This document shows, piece by piece, positions 8,997-19,055 of a stretch of DNA of 64,000 nt; the stretch's first letter is position 1, and each line of letters begins with the position of its first letter. The notes under the pieces were generated by a model. That model was not told the DNA's origin and made no database searches. It was given only the letters and a program-made list of their open reading frames with translations. The position numbers and the translations under genes are program-made. The DNA comes from Chloroflexota bacterium (GTDB lineage: Bacteria > Chloroflexota > Limnocylindria > Limnocylindrales > CSP1-4), in NCBI GenBank assembly GCA_021787395.1, contig JAJYLZ010000001.1, forward strand, positions 1 through 64,000, in the 5' to 3' direction.

Positions 8997-10094
8997 GTGG
9001 CAGCGGCCGACGCGGCGGCCAGCCCGCTCCGCCGGGTGGCGGACAGCACCGCGACCGACATCTGGAACGACTCCTGCGTCCGGGCCGAGCTCGCGTGGGC
9101 GATCGAGCGCGGTGCCGTGGGGGCCACGTCCAACCCGCCGCTCGTGCTCGACGCCCTGCGCCAGGAGCCCGAGCCGTGGCGGTCCCGCCTCCGCGAGCTG
9201 GCGGATGAACTGCCGGCCGCTGCCGAGTCGGAGCTGGCCTGGCGCCTCGTCGAGGAGGTGGCCGGCCGCGGCGCCGGCATGCTGGAGCCCGTCTTCCGGA
9301 TGTCGGGCGGGCGGCGGGGCCGGCTGTCCGTCCAGGTGGACCCGACTCGGTACCGCGACGCGCCGGCGATGCTGGCCCAGGCGGCCCGCTTCGCGAGCCT
9401 CGGCCCGAACCTCCAGGTGAAGCTGCCGGTGACGACCGCCGGCCTGGCCGCGATCGAGGACGCCACGGCGCGCGGGGTGAACATCAACGCGACCGTGAAC
9501 TTCACGGTCCCGGGCGCGCTCGCGGTGGCCGAGGCCGTGGAGCGGGGCCTCGACCGCCTGGCGACGTCCGGCGGCGACCCGGCGGCGATGACGCCCGTGT
9601 GCACGCTCATGGTGGGCCGGCTCGAGGACTGGCTTCGGGTGGTGGCGGCCCGCGACGGCATCCTCCCCACCCCGGGGCGGATCGAGTGGTCCGGGATCGC
9701 GGTGGCGAAGCGTGCCGTCGCGCTGTACCGCGAGCGGGGCTACCGGACACGGATCCTGGTCGGCGCCTTCCGGACGCAGCTGCCGTGGACCGAGCTGGCC
9801 GGGCTGGACATCGTGCTCACGATCCCGCCGGCGTGGCAGCGCCTGATCGACGCCGCGGGGCTCGACGCGGGCGACCGCGCGGAGCTGCCGGTCGACCCGG
9901 CGATCGTGGACGAGCTGGCCGACCGCTTCCCCGACTTCCGCCGCGCCTACCAGCCCGACGGTCTCGCGCCCGGCGAGCTGGAGGGGTTCGGCGCTGCGGT
10001 CCGCACCCTCCGCCAGTTCATCGGCGCCTACCACGACCTCCAGGCGCACGTCCGCGACGTGTGCCTGCCCGATCCCGATCGGAGACCCGCATGA
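8997..10094 (+). CDS. Transaldolase-family protein within the iol cluster
   Basis: GTG start; [86 protein letters not shown]. Confidence 0.8.
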   Translation: MAAADAAASPLRRVADSTATDIWNDSCVRAELAWAIERGAVGATSNPPLVLDALRQEPEPWRSRLRELADELPAAAESELAWRLVEEVAGRGAGMLEPVFRMSGGRRGRLSVQVDPTRYRDAPAMLAQAARFASLGPNLQVKLPVTTAGLAAIEDATARGVNINATVNFTVPGALAVAEAVERGLDRLATSGGDPAAMTPVCTLMVGRLEDWLRVVAARDGILPTPGRIEWSGIAVAKRAVALYRERGYRTRILVGAFRTQLPWTELAGLDIVLTIPPAWQRLIDAAGLDAGDRAELPVDPAIVDELADRFPDFRRAYQPDGLAPGELEGFGAAVRTLRQFIGAYHDLQAHVRDVCLPDPDRRPA

Positions 10095-10990
10095 TCCGCG
10101 TCGCCAACGCGCCCTGCTCGTGGGGCGTCATCGAGAACGTGGCCGGTGAGACCCGGGGCTACGCCCAGGTCCTCGACGAGATGGCCGAGACCGGGTACGC
10201 GGGCACGGAGCTCGGCGACTGGGGGTTCATGCCCACCGACCCGGCCGCCCTCCGCGAGGCCCTCGCCGCCCGCGGCCTCGCGCTGATGGCGTCCTTCTCC
10301 ACGCCCTGGCTGCAGGACCCGGCCCGGCATCGGCAGGGCGTCGACGACGCGCTCCGGATCGCGCGGCTGCTCGCGGCGGTCGGCGAGCCGGACAGCTACA
10401 TCGTGCTGGGCAACGACCCCTACGGCAGCCCGGAGCGGGGCGCGAACGCGGGCCGGATCACGCCGGCGATGGGCCTCGACGAGGACGGCTGGCGCGTGTT
10501 CGCGGCGGCGGCCGAGGACCTCGCCCGGCGGGTGCGGGACGAGACCGGCGTGCGGACCGTCGTCCACCAGCACCTCGGCACGCTCGTGGAGACCGGCGCC
10601 GAGGCGCGCCAGCTGCTCCGCCGCACGGACCCCGAGCTGCTCGGCGTGTGCCTGGACACCGGCCACTGGCGCTTCGGCACGGGCGAGGACCCGGCCGCCG
10701 CCGTCAGGGAGCTCGGGACGCGGATCTGGCACGTCCACTTCAAGGACGCCGACCCCGCGGTGATGGACGAGTCCCGCCGCCGCGGCTGGCACGGCCTCGA
10801 GTCCACCGGGCACGGCGTGTTCTGCGAGCTCGGGCGGGGGTGCGTGGACTTCCCGGCCGTGCTGGCGGAACTGCGCCGCGTCGGCTACGACGGGTGGGTG
10901 GTCGTGGAGCAGGACGTCCTGCCCGGGATGGGCGAGCCCCGGGAGAGCGCGCAGCGCAACCGCGAGTACCTCCGGTCGATCGGGCTCTGA
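10091..10990 (+). CDS. Sugar phosphate isomerase/epimerase (IolE/IolH-like)
   Basis: ATGA overlap; [58 protein letters not shown]. Confidence 0.85.
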   Translation: MIRVANAPCSWGVIENVAGETRGYAQVLDEMAETGYAGTELGDWGFMPTDPAALREALAARGLALMASFSTPWLQDPARHRQGVDDALRIARLLAAVGEPDSYIVLGNDPYGSPERGANAGRITPAMGLDEDGWRVFAAAAEDLARRVRDETGVRTVVHQHLGTLVETGAEARQLLRRTDPELLGVCLDTGHWRFGTGEDPAAAVRELGTRIWHVHFKDADPAVMDESRRRGWHGLESTGHGVFCELGRGCVDFPAVLAELRRVGYDGWVVVEQDVLPGMGEPRESAQRNREYLRSIGL

Positions 10991-11018
10991 GCGCGGACCG
11001 GGGTTGGGAGGAAGCCGA

Positions 11019-12140
11019 GTGGACAGGGTCAGGGTCGGGGTCGTGGGCACGAGCTGGTGGGCGGACGCGATGTACCTGCCGGCGCTCGCGGGACACCCGC
11101 TGGCGGACGTCCGGGCGGTCGCGGGCGGGTCGCGGCCCGACCACACGAGGGCGTTCGCGGCCAAGTGGGGCGTCCCGTCCGCGTATGACTCGGCGCTGGC
11201 GATGCTCGACGCGGAGCCCCTCGACGCCGTGCTCGTCCTGACCTCCAACAGGAGCCACCGCGACCTGACCCTGGCGGCGATCGGCCGCGGGCTCCACGTG
11301 CTCTGCGAGAAGCCGCTGGGGCTGACGTCGGCCGAGGCGCGCGAGATGGCCGAGGCGGCGGCGCGGGCCGGGGTCACCACGATGACGCCATTCACCTACC
11401 GGTTCATGCCCGCTGCCCGCCACGTGAAGGCGCTGCTGGAGGACGGCTACCTCGGCCGGCCGTTCCACGTGGCCATGCGCTACTGGACTGGCTATGGGCG
11501 GAGCGGCGCGTATGCGTGGCGGTTCGACGCGGGCGAGTCGGGGTCGGCCGGCGTGCTCAACGACATCGGCTCGCACTTCGTCTACCTCGCCCGCTGGTAC
11601 TTCGGCGAGGTGGTGGCGGTCAGCGCCGTCACGACCAGGCTCGTCCCGCGCGCCGAGCGCCCGGACAGCGTGCCGTACGAGCGCCTGGACGATTCCGCCG
11701 TCCTCATCCTGGAGTTCGTCAACGGCGCGACCGGGACCATCCAGGTGACCTCGCTCGCCTACGAGCCGGGCGACTTCGGCCAGCGGCACGAGTGGGACCT
11801 CGTCGGCAGCGAGGGCACGCTCCACGTCCTCAACGACTGGGTGCGCACGCAGCGCGTGGTGGGCGTCCGCGACGGCGAGCCCGAGCTGCGCGAGCTGCCG
11901 ATCCCCGACTGGATCTGGGGCGCCGCCCGGCGGGACAACGTCCACGACACGTACCGCGACGTGTTCCGCCTCGAGGACCACATGACGCGCGCGTTCATCT
12001 CCGCGGTCGCGGCGGGGCGCCCGGCGTCACCCGATTTCGCCGATGGGCTGGCGGTCCAGCGCATCCTCGAGGCCGCCGCTCGAAGCGCGGCCGAGGGCCG
12101 ACGCGTAGCGGTCGCGGAGGTGGTCGCCAGCGGCGGCTGA
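11019..12140 (+). CDS. Gfo/Idh/MocA family oxidoreductase
   Basis: VRVGVVGTSWWADAMYLPAL, VLCEKPLGLTSAEAREM, SAGVLNDIGSHFVYLARWYFGEV. Confidence 0.85.
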   Translation: MDRVRVGVVGTSWWADAMYLPALAGHPLADVRAVAGGSRPDHTRAFAAKWGVPSAYDSALAMLDAEPLDAVLVLTSNRSHRDLTLAAIGRGLHVLCEKPLGLTSAEAREMAEAAARAGVTTMTPFTYRFMPAARHVKALLEDGYLGRPFHVAMRYWTGYGRSGAYAWRFDAGESGSAGVLNDIGSHFVYLARWYFGEVVAVSAVTTRLVPRAERPDSVPYERLDDSAVLILEFVNGATGTIQVTSLAYEPGDFGQRHEWDLVGSEGTLHVLNDWVRTQRVVGVRDGEPELRELPIPDWIWGAARRDNVHDTYRDVFRLEDHMTRAFISAVAAGRPASPDFADGLAVQRILEAAARSAAEGRRVAVAEVVASGG

Positions 12141-12243
12141 CACGGGTGCTCTCTGGGTTGCGGCGCCATGTCCGCGCGGGACGCGCCCGGTCGCATCCCG
12201 CGGCCTGCCGCCCGCTTGGAGAGCTGCGCCGCCAGCGGGCAGA

Positions 12244-12521
12244 TTCCGGGTCGTTCGCGAATCGCGGAACGGGTTCCGTCGGTCGCGGGGGCGCGGAACG
12301 AGCCGCGTCGGTCGCGGGGGCGCGGACTCGGGCGCCTCCACGGCGCGAGGCCGGTTCCGGGTCGTTCGCGAATCGCGGAACGAACCGCGTCGGTCGCGGG
12401 GGGCGGATGGTTCCGCGTTTCGCGAACCACCGCTACGCGCCAGTTCACGCTCGTCCAGCTTGCGCCCGGCGTCGAACACGCAGTTGCCTGCGGGCGGATG
12501 CCGCGCTTCGTTCCGCGATTC
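12244..12521. repeat. Complex intergenic repeat array (direct plus inverted copies)
   Basis: Perfect 28-bp direct repeat TTCCGGGTCGTTCGCGAATCGCGGAACG at 12244-12271 and 12355-12382; 20-bp GTCGGTCGCGGGGGCGCGGA at 12278-12297 and 12307-12326; inverted copy TTCGTTCCGCGATTC at 12507-12521. Confidence 0.9.
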
Positions 12522-12590
12522 TTGAACTAGCGCGCACCGGCCATCCTGGCGAGGGCCTCGTCCCCTGCGCGTCCGTGCGACGATGGCTCT

Positions 12591-13070
12591 ATGGCGAACG
12601 CAGGGCCCTCCGGCGATGTGGGACGGCTGTTCGGGGCCGACGGGGCCGTGCAGCGCGTTCGGCCGGCCGCCTACGCCTGGTGCGAGCAGGATGGCGCCCT
12701 CCTGCTGTGCCGGGTGGCGAGCCGCGGCCCCCTGGGCGGCCAGTGGACGCTGCCCGGCGGTGGGCTGCGCTTCGGTGAGGACCCGCTCGACGCCCTCCGC
12801 CGCGAGGTGGCCGAGGAGACCGGCCTGAGCGTGGTGCCGGGTGACATCCTCGGGGTGCGGTCGGCGATGCTCGAGCCCGCCGAGACCGTCTCCGGGCACC
12901 GCATCCAGGCCGTGGGCATCGTGTACCGCTGCACGGTCGCCGGCGGAGACCTCCGCCACGAGGCTGACGGCTCGACCGACCTCGCCCGATGGGTCCCCTG
13001 GCCGGAGGTGGCCCGGCTGGCCATGACGCCACTGCTGCGCTGGGCGCTCGACACCGTGCGGAACGCGTAA
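12591..13070 (+). CDS. NUDIX hydrolase
   Basis: Nudix box: GGGLRFGEDPLDALRREVAEETGL. Confidence 0.95.
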   Translation: MANAGPSGDVGRLFGADGAVQRVRPAAYAWCEQDGALLLCRVASRGPLGGQWTLPGGGLRFGEDPLDALRREVAEETGLSVVPGDILGVRSAMLEPAETVSGHRIQAVGIVYRCTVAGGDLRHEADGSTDLARWVPWPEVARLAMTPLLRWALDTVRNA

Positions 13071-13104
13071 GCGCGCTGTGAGCCGCCTCGGCTACCCTCG
13101 CGCC

Positions 13105-14931
13105 ATGCCTGACCTGCCGGACTGGGAGGCGCGCTTCCGCGCACCCGTCCTGTCCTTCCCCGCCTGGTCGCCCGATGCGCCGGACCGGCTCGCGATCGCG
13201 TCGACCGAGAGCGGCTCCTACCAGCTCTACGCCTGGGACCGCTCCGCGGGCACCCGCCGCCAGGTCACCGACGACCCGGTGGGCGTGCTGGGCGGCCACC
13301 CGACCCGGGACGGCAGCGGGATCGCCTGGTTCCACGACGCCACGGGCGCGGAGTCGGGCCAGTGGGTGGTGGCGCCGTTCGATGAGGACGCCGCACCGCG
13401 GCCGCTCCTCGTCGGCGTCCCGGAGGGCTGGGACGAGGGGCTGGCCATCGGCCGGCGGCGGATCGTGGCGGCGATCAGCACCGCGCAGCGGTTCTCCGTC
13501 TGGGTGTCCGACCGCGGCACCGCGGCACGATGCCTCCTCGAGCAGCCCGACATGCTCAACCTGGGCTCGGGCGACGAGGCGGCGCTGTCGGCGGACGAGA
13601 CGATGATCGTCCTCGAGCACGCGGAGCAGGGCGACGTCCACCACGCGGCGCTGCGAGTCATCGATGCGGAGACGGGCGCCACCCTGGCGCACCTCCGGTG
13701 GGAGGGGATCGCGCTGGCCAGCCACGGCTTCTCGCCGGTGCCCGGCGACGCCCGCGTCGCCATCTCCCACGAGCGAGATGGTGAGCGGCGGCCCGCGATC
13801 TGGGACGTCCGGTCCGGTGCGGTGACGGACCTGCCGACGGGGCTCGAGGGCGACCTCGACGTCGCGGGCTGGTGGCCCGACGGGACTGCGCTCCTGCTGC
13901 TGCAGCTGGTCGAGGGCCGGCACCGGCTCCACCGCCACGACCTCGCCGATGGCACCACGACGCTGCTTGCCACGGAGCCTGGCTCCATCACCGCGGCGGC
14001 CGTCCGCCCCGACGGGGAGGTCTGGTACCGCGGGCACAACGGCGAGCATCCGGCCCAGCTCCGCGCCGTCGGCGTCGGCGATCCCCTCCTGGAGCCCGAC
14101 GGGCCCCGCGCCCCCGCCGGGCGCGTCTTCGAGAGCTGGTTCTTCACCAACCCGGGCGGGCAGCGGGTCCACGGGTTCACCGTGCGGCCGGACGGCGAGG
14201 GCCCGTACCCGGTGATCCTGCGCGTCCACGGCGGGCCGCACATGCTCGACATGGACCGCTGGGTGCCGGACATCCAGGCCCACGTGGACGCGGGCTTCCT
14301 GGTGGCCATGGTCAACTACCGAGGCTCAGACGGCTACGGCCAGGCCTGGCGCGACGAGCTGATCGGCAACGTGGGCTTCCTCGAGCTCGAGGACGTCATC
14401 GCCGGGCTCGACGACCTGGTGGCCCGGGGCCTGGCCGACCCGGCGCGCGTGGTGCTCGCCGGCTGGTCCTGGGGCGGGTACGTCACCCTGCTCGGCGCCG
14501 GCCGGCATCCGGACCGCTGGGCGTCGCTCATCGCCGGCGTGCCGGTCGCCGACTACGTGGCCGCCTTCGAGGACGAGTCGCCGTCGCTGCAGGCGCTCGA
14601 CCGCTCGCTGTTCGGCGGGGACCCCACCACCAAGCCCGACCTGTTCCTGGAACGCTCCCCCATCACGTACGTGGACGCCGTCCGGGCCCCGCTGCTCATC
14701 CTGGCCGGCGAGAACGACTCGCGGTGCCCGATCCGCCAGGTGTGGAACTACGTCGGCCGGATGCGCGCCCGCGGCCTCGAGCCGCAGGTCTACACCTACT
14801 CGACCGGCCACGCCTCCTTCAGCACCGACGAGAAGCTGCGCCAGGCGTCGGTCGTGCTCGACCACCTCGCCCGGACCGTGCCCGGCATCCCCCGCCTCGA
14901 GGGCATCGAACGGCACCTCGGCGCCGGCTGA
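13105..14931 (+). CDS. S9 family prolyl oligopeptidase-like serine peptidase
   Basis: Beta-propeller repeats then RVHGGPH, GYGQAWRDE, nucleophile GWSWGGY, catalytic Asp/His region (GENDSRCP, YSTGHASF). Confidence 0.88.
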   Translation: MPDLPDWEARFRAPVLSFPAWSPDAPDRLAIASTESGSYQLYAWDRSAGTRRQVTDDPVGVLGGHPTRDGSGIAWFHDATGAESGQWVVAPFDEDAAPRPLLVGVPEGWDEGLAIGRRRIVAAISTAQRFSVWVSDRGTAARCLLEQPDMLNLGSGDEAALSADETMIVLEHAEQGDVHHAALRVIDAETGATLAHLRWEGIALASHGFSPVPGDARVAISHERDGERRPAIWDVRSGAVTDLPTGLEGDLDVAGWWPDGTALLLLQLVEGRHRLHRHDLADGTTTLLATEPGSITAAAVRPDGEVWYRGHNGEHPAQLRAVGVGDPLLEPDGPRAPAGRVFESWFFTNPGGQRVHGFTVRPDGEGPYPVILRVHGGPHMLDMDRWVPDIQAHVDAGFLVAMVNYRGSDGYGQAWRDELIGNVGFLELEDVIAGLDDLVARGLADPARVVLAGWSWGGYVTLLGAGRHPDRWASLIAGVPVADYVAAFEDESPSLQALDRSLFGGDPTTKPDLFLERSPITYVDAVRAPLLILAGENDSRCPIRQVWNYVGRMRARGLEPQVYTYSTGHASFSTDEKLRQASVVLDHLARTVPGIPRLEGIERHLGAG

Positions 14932-15004
14932 GGCGAGTCCGCGCGGCGACCCTGACGGGCGCGGGGCGGTGCGCGCACACTCCGCCCAGACAGGAGGGCG
15001 TGCG

Positions 15005-15922
15005 ATGGACGGGGCCGACATGCCGCTGCTCGACATCGAGCTGGCGAACCTGACCCGACTGGCGGATGGCCGAGCGGTGGAGTGGGAGGCGCTCGGGACG
15101 GGCGGGGAGCCGCTCGTGTGGGTGGAGGGCGGGCCGGGGCTCCCGGCGCACCTGGCGCGCGCCGACGTCGAGCCCGTGCTCGACCGCTTCCGCTGCCACC
15201 TGGTCAACGCGCCCGGCAACGGCCGGACGACCGCGCCCGACGAGGCGATGGGCTTCGGCCTCGAGGACCTGGTCCGGTTCTTCGACGCGTGGCGGACCGC
15301 CGTCGGCCTCGGGCCGGTGACGCTCATGGGGCACTCGTGGGGCGGACTGCTCGCCCCGGCCTGGGCGGCGCTGCGGCCGGCGTCGGTGCGCCGGCTCATC
15401 GTGGTCGACGGCTACCCGGGCTCGGGGTTCGTGGACCCGGCAGCGGCCGAGGCCGAGCAGCGACACGCCCTCGACCGGATCCGCGGCCGGCCCTGGTTCG
15501 AGGCCGGGATGGCGGCCTGGGACGTCGCCTCCAAGACCCTGTCGATGACGGAGCGGGTCGCGGTCGACAGCATGCGCGCCTTCATGCCGTTCTACTTCGC
15601 GGACCCCGAGGATCCCGTGTCGGAAGCGCACATCGAGCGCCTCCGCCGCGAGCTGCGGATGAACGTCGCGGCCGTCGACGCGTGGATGGGCTGGCGCGAC
15701 GCCCTCGACTACCGGCCCCTCCTGGGCGAGGTCCAGTGCCCGACCCTGGTGATCGTGGGCGAGCACGACTGGCTGTGCGGGCCGGTCTGGAACCGCGCCC
15801 TCGCCGCGGCGATCCCGGGGGCGCGCCTCGTGGAGATCCCCGGCACGGGGCACCTCCCGCAGTACGAGGCGCCGGCGGCGTTCCGCGCCGCGATCGACGC
15901 CTGGCTGGCGGACGTCGGGTAG
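15005..15922 (+). CDS. Alpha/beta hydrolase
   Basis: VEGGPGLP; nucleophile elbow MGHSWGGLLA; VIVGEHDWLCG; PGTGHLPQYE. Confidence 0.88.
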   Translation: MDGADMPLLDIELANLTRLADGRAVEWEALGTGGEPLVWVEGGPGLPAHLARADVEPVLDRFRCHLVNAPGNGRTTAPDEAMGFGLEDLVRFFDAWRTAVGLGPVTLMGHSWGGLLAPAWAALRPASVRRLIVVDGYPGSGFVDPAAAEAEQRHALDRIRGRPWFEAGMAAWDVASKTLSMTERVAVDSMRAFMPFYFADPEDPVSEAHIERLRRELRMNVAAVDAWMGWRDALDYRPLLGEVQCPTLVIVGEHDWLCGPVWNRALAAAIPGARLVEIPGTGHLPQYEAPAAFRAAIDAWLADVG

Positions 15923-15994
15923 ACGGCCTGTCCGCGGGCGACGGCGGCGCGCAGAGCCGCCTGCCCGGCGACGCCTGACGGCCTCCCCGGCCCC

Positions 15995-18109
15995 CTACCG
16001 GCCGGCGCGGTTCCTCGGCGGTGCGGGCAGCCTGCGCTCGCCCTTGACCAGGTAGTGGTCGAACCAGTCGCGGACCTGGACCAGATTCTCCGCACGCCGG
16101 AACGGCGTGCCCCCGCGGGTCAGCTCGTGGCTCTCGTCGGGGACCCGCATGAAGCGCACCGGGCGGTGCAGCGAGCGGAGCACCGTGAACAGGGCCTCGG
16201 CCTGCCCGACGGTGCACCGCAGGTCCCGCTCGGCGTGCTGGATGAGCAGCGGCGTCCGGACGTTCGGGGCGAGGGAGATCGGCGAGATGGACCAGAAGTA
16301 GCCGGGGTCCTCCCAGGGCAGCCGGCCGAACTCCACCCGCGCCCATTCGCCGCCCGAGATGTCGCCGGTCAGGAACAGCATCCCCATGTCGGCCACCGAG
16401 CGGCAGGTGACCGCTGCCCGGAACCGGTCCGTGCGGCCCACGATCCAGTTGGTCAGGTAGCCGCCGTAGGAGCCGCCCGTGACGCCCAGGCGCCCCGGGT
16501 CGGCCAGGCCGTCCGCCACCGCCTGGTCCACGCCGGCCATGACGTCGGCCATCGGCCCGTCGCCCCAGTCACCCATGTTGGCGCGGTTGAAGGCCTCGCC
16601 GTAGCCCTCCGAACCGCGCGGGTTGCAGGCGAGCACCGACACGCCGGCGCCGGCCAGGACCTGCCACTCCAGCACCGGGCTCCAGCCGTACAGCGTGTGC
16701 GGCCCCCCGTGGATCTCGACGACCATCGGCCGCGCGCCGTCACCGGCCGGGTACAGCCAGCCCCCGATCTCGCGGCCGTCGCTGGTCCAGCGCCGCTCGA
16801 CCGGCTCCACCCACGCGATGTCCGCCTGGGCGTCCGCGTTGAGCGCGGAGACCGCGCGCGGGGTCCGGGCGCGACCCCTGCCCGCGTCGAGCGCGTGAAT
16901 CTCGGGCAGCCGTGTCGGCGCCGAGACCACCGCGGCCACCACGTCGCGGCCATCGACGACGGCCGCGTCCCAGCCCGACAGGTAGTGCCGGCCCTGGGTG
17001 AGGCGCTCGGGCTCGCGGTCGGCGGCCAGCGGAACGCGCCACAGCTCGAAGCTGCCGTCCACGGGCGCGGTGAACAGGACGGACGCGCCGTCGGCGGCCA
17101 CCGAGATGTGGGCGTCCTCGCCCATCGTGACGTCGCTGTTCATGCTCGCGTCCGGCTTGAGCTCGCTGCGGGCCAGCAGGTCCGTGCCCGCGCGCGCCTC
17201 GGAGCCGTCGGCGGCGAACCGCCAGATGCCGGTGCGGAACCCGACGCGCGGGAACCGGTCGCCGAGCGCGACGATCGCGGCCCCGTCGGGGGTCCACGCG
17301 GGGCGCCAGAACACCGCGTCGGCGCCGCCGGCCACGGTGGTGACCTGGCCCGTGGACACCTCGACCGTCAGCACCGAGCGGCGGTCGTGGGTGTCGGGCG
17401 ACTGGTGCCGGTTGGCGGCGAACGCGATCCGGGCCCCGTCCGGCGACCACGCGGGATCGGCCGTCGGCGTCGGGCCGGCGATCAGCAGGCGGGCCGCGCC
17501 CGTGGTCGCGTCAACGAGCCAGAGGTGGGCGTCCTCGTCGTCGATGAACCCCTTGCCGTTGTACTGGTAGCCCAGCTTGTCGATGTAGCGGTAGTCCGAG
17601 AGGGGCGTCTCGCCGGGCTTGGGCGGGGCCGGCCGGCCGCGCCGGCGGGATTCGGCCTCCAGCTCGGCGCCCAGCGAGGACGACAGGACGGCGAGCCTGG
17701 AGCCGTCGGGCGACCAGGTGAAGCCCGACACGCCCCGGGGCAGGTCCGTCAGCCGGCGGGCCTCGCCGCCGTCAAGCGGCAGCAGGTGCACCTGCACCTG
17801 GTCCCGGCGGACCTTGAGCGCCTCGCGCTTGGGCTCGTCCTCGACCTTCGTGCGCCGGTCGGAGAGGAACGCGAGCGTCCGGCCGTCGGGCGAGAACCGC
17901 GGATGGGCGTCGGAGCGCGGCCCGTACGTGAGGCGGCGCGCCGGGGCGGAGCCGTCGGTCGGGGCGAGCCAGACGGACGTCCGGTAGCCGTCCCTGCCGA
18001 CGGCGGATCGGGTGACGGTGAAGGCGACCCAGCGGCCGTCCGGCGAGACGCGCGGATCGGCGGGGACGTGCAGGCGGTACAGGTCGTCGGGCTGGGCGGG
18101 ACGGGGCAC
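15995..18109 (-). CDS. S9 family peptidase (acylaminoacyl peptidase-like)
   Basis: WD-like propeller repeats; EIHGGPHTLYGW; GGSYGGYLTNWI; HAERDLRC; DESHELTRGG. Confidence 0.92.
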   Translation of the reverse strand: MPRPAQPDDLYRLHVPADPRVSPDGRWVAFTVTRSAVGRDGYRTSVWLAPTDGSAPARRLTYGPRSDAHPRFSPDGRTLAFLSDRRTKVEDEPKREALKVRRDQVQVHLLPLDGGEARRLTDLPRGVSGFTWSPDGSRLAVLSSSLGAELEAESRRRGRPAPPKPGETPLSDYRYIDKLGYQYNGKGFIDDEDAHLWLVDATTGAARLLIAGPTPTADPAWSPDGARIAFAANRHQSPDTHDRRSVLTVEVSTGQVTTVAGGADAVFWRPAWTPDGAAIVALGDRFPRVGFRTGIWRFAADGSEARAGTDLLARSELKPDASMNSDVTMGEDAHISVAADGASVLFTAPVDGSFELWRVPLAADREPERLTQGRHYLSGWDAAVVDGRDVVAAVVSAPTRLPEIHALDAGRGRARTPRAVSALNADAQADIAWVEPVERRWTSDGREIGGWLYPAGDGARPMVVEIHGGPHTLYGWSPVLEWQVLAGAGVSVLACNPRGSEGYGEAFNRANMGDWGDGPMADVMAGVDQAVADGLADPGRLGVTGGSYGGYLTNWIVGRTDRFRAAVTCRSVADMGMLFLTGDISGGEWARVEFGRLPWEDPGYFWSISPISLAPNVRTPLLIQHAERDLRCTVGQAEALFTVLRSLHRPVRFMRVPDESHELTRGGTPFRRAENLVQVRDWFDHYLVKGERRLPAPPRNRAGR

Positions 18110-18268
18110 GGGGTCCTCCGGGTGCGCTCGGGCGGCGTGGCGGTCTGGGGCCCGACCGGCGCGTGATGCGCGGCCAGTCTAGCCCCGAGCGAGGGGCGGC
18201 TCGACCCGGTTCCCCTCCGCGGGCCCCGGCGCGAGCGGGGACGCGGCCGCCCCGACTACCATCGGCGG

Positions 18269-18991
18269 ATGGCCGACCAGCTGTCCCTGGGCCTCGATCC
18301 CGCCGTGCCGCGCGCGAGCGGCGTGGCCCCCATGTGGCCGGTGCCCCGTCGTGAGCCGTTCGACTCGGCCGACCACGTCTTCGAGCCCGCCTGGGGCGGC
18401 CACCGCGTCCTCGCCTTCCTCGAGCCCGGCGGCGGCCTGCGCGCGGTCGACGCGACCGGCCTGGACCTGGCGCCGCTCCTCCCGGAGCTCCAGGGGCTGC
18501 GCGGGCAGGTGTCCGCGAGGTCGGCGGTGCTCGACGGCGAGTTGGTGGCCGTGGACGGGCGCGGCCGGGCGGACGCTGCGGCGCTCCGGAGGCGACTCGC
18601 CGGCGACCCGGGTCGGCCCGTCACGCTGCTCGCGTTCGACCTGCTCCACCACGAGGGCACCTGGCTGACCGGCAGGCCCCTCGAGGCCCGGCGCGCCTTG
18701 CTGCGCAACGTGCTCGCCGACGGCGACGCCGCGATGGTGGTGCCGATGGTGGCGGGTGAGGGCCGGGCGCTCTACGCCGCCGTGGCCGCGCAGGGCATCT
18801 GGGGCGTCCTGGCCCGGGCCCGCACGAGTCCCTACCTGCCCGGCGTCCGGAGCCGCCTGTGGCGCGTGGTCGCGGTGCGCCCGGCCGGGTCGGGGGCCGA
18901 GGGAGCGGCGCCCGAGCCCGAGGAGGAGCCCACCCGGCCGTCGACGCCCGTGCTCGCGGTGCTTCGCCGGCTGCCGCTCGACTTCGAGTAG
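18269..18991 (+). CDS. ATP-dependent DNA ligase-like (LigD adenylation-domain-like) protein with degenerate active site
   Basis: DHVFEPAWGGHRVLAFLE aligns with the EPKxDGxR motif but lacks Lys; LDGELVAVDGRGRADAAALRRRL, PVTLLAFDLLHHEG and RPLEARRALLRNVL retained. Confidence 0.7.
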   Translation: MADQLSLGLDPAVPRASGVAPMWPVPRREPFDSADHVFEPAWGGHRVLAFLEPGGGLRAVDATGLDLAPLLPELQGLRGQVSARSAVLDGELVAVDGRGRADAAALRRRLAGDPGRPVTLLAFDLLHHEGTWLTGRPLEARRALLRNVLADGDAAMVVPMVAGEGRALYAAVAAQGIWGVLARARTSPYLPGVRSRLWRVVAVRPAGSGAEGAAPEPEEEPTRPSTPVLAVLRRLPLDFE

Positions 18992-19055
18992 CCGCGCGGT
19001 TCGTCTGCGGTCGAGGCGGACCGCGCCGCGACGGCAGGCCACCGGCCGGCGCCGG

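Noticed and set aside
16055-18166. 703-aa plus-strand ORF antisense to the S9 peptidase
   Set aside because: High-GC shadow frame rich in Arg/Gly/His with no recognisable domain; the opposite strand has full peptidase motifs.
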